NCBI GenBank assembly: GCA_026874595.1
Contig: CM049310.1
Location: forward strand, 52,530,558-52,594,557
Length of the DNA: 64,000 nucleotides
Direction: 5' to 3'
Origin: Sipunculus nudus
Lineage: Eukaryota > Annelida > Sipuncula > Golfingiida > Sipunculidae
Part shown: positions 12,601 to 25,830 of the stretch, piece after piece
How the letters are laid out: each line of letters opens with the position of its first letter
Numbering within the stretch: position 1 is the first letter of the stretch
The notes under the pieces: generated by a model
What the model was told of the DNA's origin: nothing
Seen by the model: the letters and a program-made list of their open reading frames with translations, nothing else
Databases searched by the model: none
Program-made: the position numbers and the translations under genes

Positions 12601-14470
12601 AAATAATTTTGAGTTTGATTAAATTTGGCGACTGTACTACACTGGATTGAACGTGAAATGTTGGGCCAGTATTTCCAACTCTTGTCTCATGTTGTCTCTG
12701 TTGTTTATTTAAATCCAATGTGTGGCATGTGTCTGGAATAAAGTACATTTGCTGTACACCTATTGGTTTTGCTCACTACTTATATAACAAACACAAGGCT
12801 AGCCAGGGGTTTGCGATCGCCGGGCGACCGCTTAAAGCCTACCCCGTCATGACCTTTAAACTAAGGTAAAGGTCAAAAATAAAATTAAGTCCAAATCTCT
12901 CACCTTATAGATTTCTGATTTAAAATCCCTGGGAAGCTATGGAGGGATTCTCCTTTGAAACTTAAATTAGGTCGCGGTGATCTATGATACAGGGATAAAA
13001 GTGACTAAGTTACAGGGCAAAAGAGCTCCCTGGAAGCCATACCCTTTGTAGCGTTCTAGGCTCCGGAACAAATATAGTGTTGGTTAATATATATATAAAC
13101 GGGATTTTCCTTTATATTTGAGACTGGCAAAGTACAGCATTCAAACCTCGGCTGTGGGTTTATGAATTGCCCTGAGACTTGGTATGCTTATTGACCAGAG
13201 AGAGTTTTATGAGTTGAAAAGAGTGTTCGTGCAAAATTCAATGCGCGCTTGTTACAAGACTGACTTAGCAGATTATGAACAAAGCAATCATATATAAAAT
13301 TTTGCCTCTGACTATCAAACTGAAATAATGCCAAATTATAAGACATCTATTTCTTTAATTCTGCAATTTTTAATAATGTGGGCTAATTTTTCTTCAAGAA
13401 TATGACTAAAAGTTTTAAATATCAAAAGTCAGTCCTTTTTAAGGACAATTTCATACAAAAAAGCTCTAACTCAAATATTAAAGCATGTTGATTGCGGTGA
13501 GACTTCTTTTGGACAAATTTTGCTCCTCGTGTACAGATTGCTTTATCCATGGTTTATTTTTCTGTGCATGTTAAATGGCTATTTTGACTTTAGTATTGTC
13601 ATAGTATTTGCTCCTATTTACTCAGGAATCAGTATTCTGCCTAATGGACCAATGATCAGGTAATGTTCCTCAACTAGACGCACATTTGCACTTTAAATCA
13701 TGAACAAGTTTGGCAAACGTTAAATGAAATTTATGAATATTAAAAAATAGTATAAAAGACCATGCTTTTTAAACAGCTGAGCGTCATGTTACGTTCCCAG
13801 AAAACGGGCATATGAAATTCTTGCCGCTCTGCATCTCTTCAAAATTTCAGTTCAAAGAGTCGAATTGGGGAAAACTGAAGATATTACCGATGAATGTCCG
13901 TACATTTGGGGTTCATTCAAAATGAACATACTAAAATTGATGTGATATTGTTTCAAACTATATGTGATCAAATTGATCTTTCTATAATCTAATGACACAG
14001 AGCCCTTTGCAGAAATGCCCAAAATTAAAGCTTTGCAATGAATATATATCTTATCTTCCCTTCAAATTAACCAAGCAGATTTATGAATATGTAATTATCG
14101 TTCTAAAAGTTACTATTTTTTCCTGGGGTCTTAAAACTGGAGCTAGAAAAGGTTTCAGGCGTCCATAAAACTTTAACATATGTTTTATTTATTCCATATT
14201 CTACATTAACGAAATCATAAATTTAAACACTGAATCATTACCGACAAGAGTAGGATACAGTACAGATAATCAAGACTTGGTTCACAAGACCAAATACTGA
14301 TTCCTGTTGCATCTGTGACCGTATATGTCACCTCAATAATCCCTCAAACTACAGATGTGCTGTCCCTAAGGTTGAGTAGTGCAAAAAGTCAGTGGATTCC
14401 TTATCAGTGGCGTCAATTTATATTCAAGGGTGGGGAGATGACCTGCAGGCGTGGTAGGGTAATCAAAGCT

Positions 14471-14520
<50 letters not shown>

Positions 14521-14689
14521 ACCAGGGTTAGAAATGGAACCAAAATCTCTAATTATTGATATTTTACATGTTTTTTATATAAATATTATTCTCAAAATAG
14601 CAGGAGAATGATTACATTGAAGATATATACCCCGACCCCCCTTGTAATGAAGCAACTGTTCCTTATACATAAAGTCCAGCTGTTAAGAG
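9671..14689. other. Intergenic DNA, no gene recognised
   Basis: About 5 kb of AT-rich sequence. The longest frame, 152 codons at 10073-10531, resembles no family and has a composition expected of AT-rich non-coding DNA. A solitary AGCTGAGCGTCATG element end appears near 13778. A (TA)n tract lies at 14474-14516. Confidence 0.55.
14474..14516. repeat. (TA)n microsatellite
   Basis: About 21 AT dinucleotides, uninterrupted. Confidence 0.95.
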
Positions 14690-14900
14690 AAGAATTGTGC
14701 AAAAAGTGAAAGAAGCATGAAACTTGGCATAACAGTTGGCCAGACCACACTTAACTTTTTCAGATATAGGGCCTAGCGGAATTCATCCGATCTTGGTCAA
14801 AATCCAAGATGGCGGCCAAAATGGCCGCCGGATTATCAAATATCAATACATTCGGTTATATTTGTCCTAGAATGCTTTCCAAGTGCACTATGTCGATGTT
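14690..14900 (+). repeat. Interspersed repeat with CAAGATGGCGGCC motif
   Basis: Contains GAAACTTGGCATAA, then CCAAGATGGCGGCC at 14804-14817, a second ATGGCCGCC box a few bases on, and TATATTTGTCC. The same parts in the same order are found on the opposite strand at about 18380-18620 and, more loosely, 18700-18980. Non-coding; class unknown. Confidence 0.65.
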
Positions 14901-15079
14901 TTTGGGGTCGATAAATTCATTTATAAGCGTTTAAAGTCTGTAAAATGACTCTTTGGATGAATCCTGGTTTTGTTTATATTGAAATTGTCCTACATTTTCC
15001 CTTGTTTACTAGCACAATGGATAGCAAACATTATTTGTTGAGTTCTGCACAGTAGTCGCATACATTGTGTTCGTAGTCA

Positions 15080-16480
15080 AGGAAAGTGTCATTTGCTGGC
15101 TTAGGTTTGTCTACTTTGTCATGAATTCGGATGCTTTGTAGATAGTAATTATATTCTTTTAATAGTAGAACAATTTTATTGCAATGTTTCTTCCTTTCTC
15201 CCTTTTACTTCCCCTTTATTTGCATGCTAACAAATATAATTCCTTTGAAGAGGTTAATAAGGGTGCAAAAAACTTATCTGTCGAAATCTGCAATGAAATT
15301 AGGATTGAACTTGATATGTCCGTAAACACTTACCATTAGAATATTCGAAATCTACATACATGTACTTATGTTTTACGATCAGCATTCATGTAAACCTTTA
15401 ATTGTTAGGGCAATTGGAAAATATCTAACGCATAAATCCAACTGTGCTGACATATAACATATATATTAATTTTACGTATTGGAGCCCAATGTCTGTTTTA
15501 ATGTAATGGAATGGGCAATTTAGTGGTAAAACGCTCGGCTATCTCCACTGGCGCCCCAGTACAGGTTTAAACAACATCGTTCCTATTCCTAATGGGTAAT
15601 AATGGCCCATCCAAGGTGGGTGAATTCCTTCTTGTCCTTGTAATAGTCATTACAATTAACTGTATGATCCATATTACTTATATATTATAATAAAATAAAT
15701 TAGGCAGTCCATACAATATAAAGTTTATCCTGCTTATAACTTTTATATCAGACTGGATGCGTGCGTGGCAGGATACAGACCTTTGTAAGAAGCTCACACC
15801 TGTCAGCTGTATAGATTCCGCCTTGTGTGTACCTACTGAAATTGTACTAAAAAAAGTCCCTTTTTCATCAGTACACTCAACGGTAAACTTGATAAATTTG
15901 CTGAATACTGCACTTTTAAATGAAAGTGTCATATGCTGGGGTAGGTTTTATATTAATATTTAATATCTGACTTCCTCTGTTTGAAATCCCTTTATTTGCA
16001 TGCTAACGAATGTATTAACTGCTTTGCCGAGGTAAGGATGAAAGAAACTTAGGTATCCTGTCAGGTATCAGTGGGAGCTTCATATATCAGTAAAGAATAT
16101 GTAGGGTTTTCGAAAATCTACAAACATGATATTTAATTTTCCATTCAACTTAACATTCATGTAAATCTTGATTAGTGCAATAAAAAATCAAATATTTCTG
16201 CTGAAATTTAATTTACATGTTCTAGTCAAAAGTATTTGAATACCATGTCTGTTTAAAAGGAAAGACTCTAATTTATAATGAATTTAGAGTACATGCGTGC
16301 ATGATAAGATACGCGCTTATATAGAAGCTCACACCTGTGTGCTGTATGGATTTTATGCTTCTTTTGCCATGAAGTGATGGCTTTCAGACTGTATGTTGGC
16401 AAGAAAACAGAATCCACACACATTAGAGTTGCGCAACATGTTGCTGTATGCTGCCTTTGTACTATGGTGATGAATGCATG
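15080..16480 (+). repeat. Degenerate tandem duplication
   Basis: 15080-15430 and 15915-16205 share GAAAGTGTCAT.TGCTGG, TTTATTTGCATGCTAAC and ATTCATGTAAA in the same order. Separately, 15757-15850 and 16280-16350 share GAAGCTCACACCTGT and GCTGTATRGATT. The copies are strongly diverged. No gene family is recognised in either, and the open frames at 15678-15963 are overlapping sense/antisense artefacts. Confidence 0.5.
15505..15580 (+). repeat. tRNA-derived SINE head
   Basis: TTAGTGGTAAAACGCTCGGC resembles a Pol III A box and is followed by CACTGGCGCCC and a weak GGTTTAAAC B box. The minus-strand sequence at 18004-18170 has the same arrangement (TTGGTTAAACGCTCAGC, CACTGGCGACC). No cloverleaf can be drawn. 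Confidence 0.45.
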
Positions 16481-17605
16481 AAATAACACTCATCAGATTA
16501 CTAATTTTGGGATATGGTGACGATGCAGACTTTAGACTGCATGATCGTAAGAAAGAACCGACACATGTGTCAGTAAAGTATCACTGCCATTTGCTGTGAT
16601 GCAATTTTTGTGATATAAAACTTGTTCCTTCCCAACGAGATGCCATTAAAATTCACTTTGCATAATGCGTTGGTGTATAAAAAAATACTTTCATTTGCTG
16701 ACATTTTGCACATTTGTAGATTCATGTAGTAAATGCCTATATTGTTATATTGAAATATTCACCACATGTATGAGTCGGTGCTGCCAGGTTCAAGCTAGCT
16801 GATCTTTCATGGATGGATGCTAAGAAAATTGTACAGGAAGACGGAAGATAGAAAATCTTATTCACAAAACAAGGTTGAAAAATATAATGCACCCTCAGGT
16901 TCCAGACATGCATCCTTTCTTCATTAACTGGATTACCTAAAAATTCAGTACAAAGTTTGGTTTGAGCTTTTATCGACTTGATTGGTGATTGTAACTTTGC
17001 TGTGCTTTCAGCTTCTGAGCTCCTGCAACCTTTGTACTTTCCCTTTATGTCAGTTTTATGATCAAATGCAGAATGCTTGGAAAACTTGTATTTCATACCA
17101 TTCGCTTCATCAAGTGAACATATATTAATAAGGAAAGACTACTTCTGAATGTTATTACTGAACAGAACAGTTTATTACATTATTTTTTTTAATATTGCCA
17201 GCAAATTTTATAACCTTGCCTGAATATTTTCTTTAATATTTTGCAGGACAAGAGCGTTTTTCTTCTAGTAAAACGCCCACAATTTCAACTTACTATCTTC
17301 TTATCTTATGTGCAAAGCTCAGTCCGAGCTACAATCTTGCAATCTGTGCACATGAAGATAAATTATTTCAATAAATGAAGCAAATATCTATTATTTCTAA
17401 TATCAATATATTTATTAAAAGTGTGCATTATGTAAGCAAACGAAGTATTTTAAGACATCACTTGAAATGCAAAGTTAGCTTATTGGCAAGTATCATAAAA
17501 CAGATTATTAATGTAGAAGGTAAGCGGCAAACTGCACAAGTATCTACAAGTGTCCAGATTCTGTCATGCACCATCACCACAGTACAAAGATAGCATATAT
17601 TGGGT
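16481..17605. other. Intergenic DNA with an unassigned 119-codon frame
   Basis: The only long frame runs on the minus strand, 17096-16737. It is Lys/Ser-rich, matches no family I know, and has no obvious splice partners. It is not called as a gene. Confidence 0.4.
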
Positions 17606-17675
17606 TAGAATGTTGCCTCATGGTTAAGGACGTGTTTGTAGGTCCCCGGTTCAAACCCCGTCGATGTGGCAATGG
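17606..17675 (+). repeat. tRNA-like repeat (SINE head or tRNA relic)
   Basis: Contains a good B box, GGTTCAAACCCC, and an A-box-like TGGTTAAGGAC. Outer TTGCC and GGCAA can pair, but the anticodon arm does not form. More likely a SINE head than a functional tRNA. Confidence 0.4.
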
Positions 17676-18003
17676 CATAATGGTGAAATCTCGCTACAAA
17701 CCATGAGATTTTCTCTAATGTCTTCAAGATAGGTTATGACTTCTTTCTAACAACATACCATCTTTATCATACGGATAAATTCATTCTCATTCAATAGAAA
17801 GTGATACAAACAGGCCTAAATCTATCACACTAAAAGAAAGCGTAGCATACAGCATAATGTGGTGAGCCACTAAATATGAACTGATTCTTTCTTCATACAA
17901 GCAAAGAGTCTTAAAGCTGCACCGTCACCTCAAGGCAAAAGAGCCACAACATTTCTTTTACATTAATTGTACTACTGGTTATAAAAACTACTACAAGGCA
18001 CTT

Positions 18004-18170
18004 TCCGTGGCTCGAATGGCGAAGTGGTGGATGGAATCAGAGGACACGAAGAAAACAACCGATTCTGTATGGACCACAACAATCCACTCTCATAGCAACA
18101 TCGGGGGCAGAGACTTGGTCGCCAGTGAAGAGAGCTGAGCGTTTAACCAATCGACTGTCCTTTTCATTAC
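18004..18170 (-). repeat. tRNA-derived SINE, minus strand
   Basis: On the minus strand it reads TTGGTTAAACGCTCAGC (A-box region) and CACTGGCGACC, then a non-tRNA body. The head matches 15505-15580. Confidence 0.45.
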
Positions 18171-18379
18171 ATTGAAAGAGATATAGTGTTCAAATACTTA
18201 AAATTAACAAATATATTAAATTTCGGCAGGGTAATCAACAAAAGCGTTTTACTGCTAGATGTGCTGGTAAAAAAGGGTAATTTTAGCACAATTTCAATAC
18301 CAACAAAATCAGACTCCATTCACACATGCATGACACAGACCTGGAACCCTTATAAATAAACTTTTCGATCCTAATTACA

Positions 18380-18980
18380 TAAAAACAGTGCATTTGTAAT
18401 GCATTCCAGGACAAATATAACCTCTATATTCGAATTTTATATTTCGGTGGTTATCTTGGCCGCCATCTTTGAGTTTTAGCAAGATATTGTGAATTCCGCT
18501 CGGCCCCTTATCTGAACATATAGAGTATGGTCTGGAAAATTATAATGCCAAGTTTCATTCTTCTTTCCAGGTTTTCATTTCAATTCTTCTCAATATGCAG
18601 CTGAACTGTTGGACTAATAGGAATATTATAAAATTCGTAATAAAAACCAGCTAATGAGTACCTGGAAAGGGTTGGAACCTCAAAAATTGATTTTCTCAGT
18701 CCAAAAAAAAACATAATATTAGAGTACTTGCAATTCTTTCTCGGGACATTTTAACTCAAGTTATCGACATTTTCTAATTTGGCGGCCATCTTGGCCGACA
18801 TCTTAGATTTTGGCCAAGATAATTTATTTTCAGCTTGGCCCTATATCTGAAATTCATCAATAAACTCCAAAGAATACCTTTGTCAACTTTCATGCTTCTT
18901 TTATTTTTTGCACAATTCCTCCATAAATGGGAGCTTAACCGCTGGACTAATAGGATGGTTTATTGAAAAGCATAAGCACG
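18380..18980 (-). repeat. Two inverted copies of the CAAGATGGCGGCC repeat
   Basis: GGCCGCCATCTT at 18459 and GGCGGCCATCTTGGCC at 18781 are reverse complements of the 14804 motif. Each is followed by sequence matching AACTTGGCA and by a GCTGGACTAATAGG-type end. Together with the + strand copy they form a small dispersed family. Confidence 0.6.
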
Positions 18981-19047
18981 AGAACAAAAGAACATATAAC
19001 ATTTCAAGCTAACTGGCAAATGCCTCTGAACCAGAACATGCAGTCAT

Positions 19048-19059
19048 GACCCATGGGTC
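19048..19059. repeat. Solitary GACCCATGGGTC hairpin
   Basis: A perfect 12-bp palindrome in the context CAGTCATGACCCATGGGTC followed by ACTTGTAAC, the same as the hairpin end of the Helentron-type elements at 22.68 and 50.28 kb. No other end is nearby. Confidence 0.5.
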
Positions 19060-21138
19060 ACTTGTAACAATTCTTTTCTTGCCATATTTTATTTTCTTTA
19101 AATCCAGACTGACATCCTTTCAAAAGTGAGTCATGTCATTTTTTTAACTTTATTTGAACCTTTATTGGCCAAGATATAATACAAACATGATACAGATAAT
19201 TACAATACTTTACAAGCAAATACATATACATTTATGCCATTGATCAAAAGGGTCTCAGCCTCAAAAGAGGTATATGCCCCATTATTATTTACATACATAT
19301 TTAGAGCAAACAAGAAACATTGTGCAGTAAGAAGATTGCATGTATCGTTGAATGCCTTGTGTAATATTAATTTCATAACATATTTTGAGACATTAAATTT
19401 AATCTTTTCCTTAAACACGTTGATGGAAATATATCGAATACTGACTATCTTAAGTATTCAATAAATCAATATCTTCAGAACGAACAGTTCTGCTGAACGT
19501 TTGCTGACGGCACTTTTATCGATTTGGTGGTAGAGCTTGTTTGCACCGCCAATACATGTCTGAGTGTCAGGGGGAGGTACGTCGTTTTTCCCACCATCAA
19601 GCTGAGGTCAGTACTTGTGCTAACAGCCAGTGCTTGTCATCCTGGGGTCTTTTCCATAGAGAACAATACCCAGATGAAAAAAGGTGTTTGACGGGTGGAT
19701 TTATCGTGAAAGGCAAATGTGTGACGAACAGCTGACCCTGCATATGTAGACACACTCTGGGGAGGGAAGGTGTCACATTTCCTTTCCATCGAAACCACAA
19801 GAGATCTCTCTAGCTCTTCATATTGCTTTGCCTAAGGTATACACGGATAAAAAAATATCTAAATATTCCTGACTACTGTTGTCCCTCTTAACCTGTCTCC
19901 ACTAGATCCTGTATAATCTATGTGATTGCTTGATGTTTTGTACGGATATGACAGAATTTGGTCTCATTCAGTGCGGATTCAGTGCCCCCCTTTAATTGTA
20001 ACATCTTAATTTATCTGTTTATTTTCCCATTTATTCGTAACTAAATTTCATTTATTAAATCTTTTTGACCTAACCATGACATCATTTGCAATAGTTAAAG
20101 TTCCCTTCGGACAATCAGGACCAAATACACAAATGCATCTGGTATCAAAGCGAAAACCGACTGATCAGTCAGCTCAGCGCCACGACCCATGGGTCCCTTG
20201 TATTTGAACGCTCGGAATTATTTAAAATTGCTTTTATATTGTTTGAAGTCTAAACTACTTTAATTGCACTTGCTGTGTCAGAGATTTATATTTAATCATG
20301 CATTTTTCTCATTTATAATTGAATGTAGAAAATGTTTGGAACTTTATAACTACCAGAAATGCTGCCTTCATGATCATAGTGGATCATTGGTACAGGGATT
20401 CCTTATACCCTTGCGAAATATATAAAGCATACTGCCGCAATAAGAAAATCTTAAATACATGTATGTAAAGTATGGTACATTTTGCGTTTGTTGGTATATT
20501 TATTTAAATCACATACAAAGGTTTGCATGATTGCATCACAGTCCGATAAAAACATTTCTTCAACAGTATTTCACAAGCAATAAAACCATGTATTCATTTA
20601 AAAAAGCACACTTGTGGCAGCAACTACGACCATACGTTACACAGATTGTACCGTAGGTTACACACACCGGACGAAATGGACTGAGGTTTTCAGTATATAT
20701 TTCAGCAATTAATCCCAGAATGGTGTGTTCGATACGGTCATTATGCAGAAATCTTATAACTGTTAAAAATATAATTGTTCTAATATTAAATAATAAAGTT
20801 ATAGTTTATATTTTCTGGCAAGTATACATAACAGTTGATCAGGACAAATACAAATAAATTAGATTTGACTGTTGAGTACCAAGAAATATTTCAAACGCTG
20901 ACACATTTTATATCTTCACGAGATCTATATAGTAAAACCTGGGTTATGAGACTAACCTTGGGACTGTCCGAAAGTGGTCTAATTCACTAGTAGTCTTATA
21001 AGACAGGTGAGTTCTAACCGGTATAAATTTGTTCGGTTCACTCGTGGTGGTCTTTATAGACAGGTGGCCTCATTAGACAGGTGGTCTTTAAGGCAGGTTC
21101 CACCATTCTTTTAAATGGATTCTGAATACTTGTTATTT
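19060..21138. other. Intergenic DNA downstream of SLC16 gene A
   Basis: No confident coding segment. A Cys-containing frame at 19541-19735 is noted but not called. Four degenerate repeats of GACAGGTGG lie near 21000-21090, just past the SLC16 stop codon, and may be in its 3' untranslated region. Confidence 0.45.
20184..20195. repeat. Solitary GACCCATGGGTC hairpin
   Basis: Context CAGCTCAGCGCCACGACCCATGGGTC then CCTTGTA: subterminal repeat, hairpin, then end, as in the complete Helentron-type elements of this window. Confidence 0.5.
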
Positions 21139-24100
21139 TCAGGTGGTCAGAGTGTAGCTCTCTGCCCGATGTGGACATCTGCAGCAGTCAGCAGTCAGGA
21201 TGAACAGCAGCAGACCTGCCGCAGCCAGGTATAGACTGTTGATAACCCTCAGCGGTGCAGCATATGTCCCAAAGGCGTCCTTCATGGCACCTGTGGGTCA
21301 CACGAATAACCCTGAGGCATATACAAAGCTTTACCTGAACATTTTTTGCTGAAAATGCAATATTACCCATCTTACTTGTCTTTTATATGGACCATGAATA
21401 TTGATTGTCAATTTAACCTCTGTCCTTCTTATATAGGAAGCTAGGCCGTACCCACAGTTTGAGATTCCCCTGTACACGCCTTCACCTTATCCATCATCTA
21501 TGTACTGTATAAGGCCAAAAGAGAATATGGTCTTCAGGCACCGTGCGCAACAATTTTTTACCCCCGCACCAACAATTTTTATTATGATTTTCAATAGAAA
21601 CGTATCAATTTTGAGCTCTAGCCGCTCGGACATTTAGTGCTTTTACCTGTTTAGCAAAAAGATATGTTTCTATCATGCTTTTCCCTGATCATATGACATT
21701 TTTATCGAAACATAAAAAATTCGTCAGCCCGCACTGACTCCTGAAAAAAAGTACCTGAGAATCGAACCTTTTTGTTTTTGACCTAATGCCGCCACACTCT
21801 TATTTCATTTACACACTGTTTATACCACATCACTGTGTAACTTGTAGTTGTATCTCTGTGATTTCGTCATGCCCCCGCCGCCCCAGACTTTTTTTTGCGA
21901 TCGAAATAGCTCACGAAATATTTCACGGATATGTATCAAAATGGATAGTACTAGGAAAAATAGTATTTAAAATTGGACTATGACCTTTACCAGTAGAGTG
22001 ATCTTGACCTTACATGTTTCAACCACACAAAATCTACAACATCTCAAGAAAGTTGTGTGGATTGGTAAAAAAATGTGGTTGATTGAAGATGTTGGATAGC
22101 TTTGTCTTGCATGGAAGCCTTGTGGCGCCACCTGCTATCCTTTTCTTGTTTTCGAGCCTTTTAATTCCACATCATTGTCACTTGTTGAAACTAGCGTGAG
22201 AATTATAAATTAAAAAGGAATGGGCAGCCTTCTTTCGTATTATCCTGCAGGTCCATGGAATGGGTTATAAGGTGAAACATGTTCAAATCAGAGTCATTAT
22301 CTTAATATGAGTGGCCTTGACCTTGAATATTTCCATATTTGGTGAAAAAAAACATATATATTTCTCAAGTAAAAAGATGGAAGATGCCAGATGGCAAATT
22401 GTCGAAAGAGTTAAAAAATGACTTTAACATTGGCCTTCAATTTCAAATCTGCTGCAATATAGCTTTTTTCAACCCAATAACTTTGAAGTTCCACTTTTTT
22501 TTTTAAATCTGACACACAAAAATTACTCCACCAAGATCTCGGGTACGTTTGAAAACTGGTTACCTTGTGCCTAGTCTTGAAGGTAAAGTCTTCTAATTTT
22601 CTTTCTTCCGTAATTTTTGAATAACTGCATATTTTCAAATCAAATTTGATACATGAATTGTTTCCACCAAATTCTCCGACAGGTTAACAAGTGGCCCATA
22701 GGCCATGACGCTCAGCTGAATTCAAGGAATGTTGAACAATGAGCAAAATGACTGCCAGAGTGCAAACAAATCATGAATTTTGTGAAGAGTCCTAAGAAAT
22801 GGGTTTCAGTGGGCTTTTGGACAGATGACAACTTCATTTGAAGGTGTCATAAATAGAAAGAAAAATGCATAAAAATACAGGTAGTGCCACCAGTCTACAG
22901 GAACTGATGAAACACTCCATGATCAATATATAAACCATGAATCATGGCCATCAAGGCATTAGTTATTCAGATAATGAAGCTTTTGTTTGTACCAAATTTT
23001 TAATTATTCTTGGGGATATTTATGAGCCCTATAGCTCAGAGGATATGAGTAACAGAGACCTAATTTCAGATTTACATGAAGACTTTTAATGGACCTCCCT
23101 AAATGTCAAGTATGAAGATTCTAGGTCAAGTGGTTACGATTTGTGGCCTGTTACAAGATGAGGCTTTATATGAAAGTCTCCAAAAGAGAAAAAAATGCGT
23201 ACAAATTTAAAAAAATATAGGTGGCGCCACCAGTTTGCAGGAACTGATGAAACCCTCCATGATCAATATGCATGCAAAAATTCATGGCCATCAGTACATT
23301 AGTTATTCATATACTGCAGCTTTTGTATCACATTTTTAATTATTCTTAGGGATACTTGCGAGCCCCATAGCTCAGAGGATATGGGTAACAGAGACCTAAT
23401 TTCACGTATCCACAGAGACTTTTCATGGACCTTCCTTCATGTCAAGTTAGAAGATTCCAGGTCCAGCAGTTACGATTTGTAACCTGTTAACAGATGAGGC
23501 TTTATTTGAAAGTCTCAAAAAGAGAAAAAAAAATGCGTACACATTTAAAAAAAATACAGGTGGCGCCACCAGTCTGCAGGAACTGATGAAACACTCCATG
23601 ATCAATATGCCTGCAAAGAATCATGGTGATAAATGCATTAGTTATTCAGATACTGGAGCTTTTGTATCAAAATTTTAATTATTCTGAGGGGTACTTACTA
23701 TGAAGGATATGGGCAACAGAGACCTAATTTCATGTTTTTCACAGAGACTTTTCATTGACCTCTCTTGATGTAAAGTTTGAAGAATCCAGGTCGAGTGGTT
23801 ATGATTTGTGCCCTGTTAACAGATGACAGCTTCTTTGAAAGTCTCAAAAAAAAAAGAAAAAAATACGTAAAAATTGAAAAAAATACATGTGGTGCCACCA
23901 GTTTGCAGGAACTGATGGAACATCCCATGATTAATATTCATGCAAAGAATCATAGTGATCAATGCAGTAGTTATTCAGATACGTGAGCTTTTGTATCAAA
24001 TTTTGCATTATTCTGGGGGGTAGTTTGGAGCCCAATAGCTCGAAGGATATGAGTAACAGAGACCAAATTTCAGGTTTTTAAGGAGATTTTTCATGGACCT

Positions 24101-25787
24101 CCCTGGATATTAAGTTTGAAGAATCCAGGTCCAGTGGTTACGATTTGTGCCCTGTTAACAGATGACAGTTTCATTGCAGGTCTGAAAAAAAAAAGAGAAA
24201 AAAAATTGGAAAAAAATACAGGTGGCGCCACCAGTCTGCAGAAAGTGATGGAACATCCCATGATCAATAATCATGCAAAGAATCATGGTGATCAATGCAG
24301 TAGTTATTCAGATACTTGAGCTTTTGTATCAAATTTTGCATTCTTCTGGGGGGTACTTAGGAGCCCCATAGCTCGAAGGATATAGGTAACAGAGACCTAA
24401 TTTCAGGTTTCCAAGGAGATTTTTCATGGACCTCCCTGGATGTCAAGTGAGAAATTCCAGGTCCAGCGGTTACGATTTGTGCCCTGTTAACGGACGGCCG
24501 GACGGCCGGACAGACGACGGACAAAGGGTGATCGCTATAGCTCAGATGAGTTTCAGTCAGCTGAGCTAAAAAATTTGACCTCGATCCTGGTCGCCTTGGC
24601 TTGTAAAGCTCTAATATATGCTTTAGCCTGTTTCAACTGATAAAGTAATAATCATCTTATACTGTAACATTAACTGACATTGTAATAAGAAATTAACATA
24701 TAATTTAACACAAATTGATAACGTGATAACAAAAAAAACTGATAATGTAATACCAACCGATAACGTAATTAAAAAATAACCGATAGTGTAACACTAACCA
24801 ATAATGTAATTCAAAATCAACCGATAATGTAACAACATTTACTAACCGATCACGTAATACGAAATTGCCCGATAATGTAACAGAGTGCCCTTACCGTAAA
24901 TGTAAAACAAAATTAACGAGTAATGTAATAACACTTCATCGAACCTGACCAGTCCAAAGAAGCCACTTTGAATATAATGATAACCCAAAGTGTGACACCT
25001 TCGCATGTTTCATTGACATAGCAGTCCTTAACATGCATTATGTTTAGCTCAGTTGACCATAGGTCATCTGAGCTTCAGTGAACACCCCTTGTCCGTCCGG
25101 GCACAAATCACTCCCTTTTGCGTCGCACTTTGCTTATTGTGTTATATGATTATATAGCTCAACTTAGCACATGAGAACATTTCAGGCAAACTGAGATATC
25201 TTATCTGAAGTATGAATTCCATTCATCAACAACCGAAATGTTAAAATTGAAGACTTTACTAATGACCTACCTTAATATTAACATTTACGATTTGTACGAC
25301 TTGTTGTCAAATGACCAGTCGTAATTTCTGAGTACAGACAATACAACGAAAATGAGTGAAAATGGCACCTCGAGTCTTCCACATCTGAAAGAGCTATCCA
25401 GGATTTATAAACGTGTAAGATTTTAAAACATAACATGCAACAATTACTGAGATATCTTTAAGTATGTATTTCATGTTCATTGGACTTCAGCACCTGTGAA
25501 AACCCATTTAAAACTCATGTACGTACACCAACAGCCCAAAATGTTATATTTTCGCATTTGTATAGTCAACAGTTTTGAGGGCCTTGCTATTCTAATTTTC
25601 TTTATTTTTAGCTCAGCTGTGTGAAAGTCAACTCAGCTCCAGGTATGGCGCCTAGTCCGTTGTCCGCAGGGGCGTAGCCAGGAAATAGGGAAGTGAGAAG
25701 GCCATGATCAGTGGCGGATCCAGAAATTCGAGAACGGGGTGGGGGGGGGGGGTAATATGTATGGGTATTAATGAAAACTAAGTGTTT

Positions 25788-25830
<43 letters not shown>

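Noticed and set aside
16737-17096. 119-codon minus-strand frame
   Set aside because: No recognisable domain and no partner exons; kept only as an intergenic remark.
17606-17675. Functional tRNA gene
   Set aside because: B box is good but the anticodon arm does not pair; more likely a SINE head.
19541-19735. Cys-containing + frame (CQGEV, TCANSQC, GGFIVKGKCV)
   Set aside because: Cysteine spacing is suggestive of an extracellular module but no family fits, and no flanking exons or signal peptide are seen.
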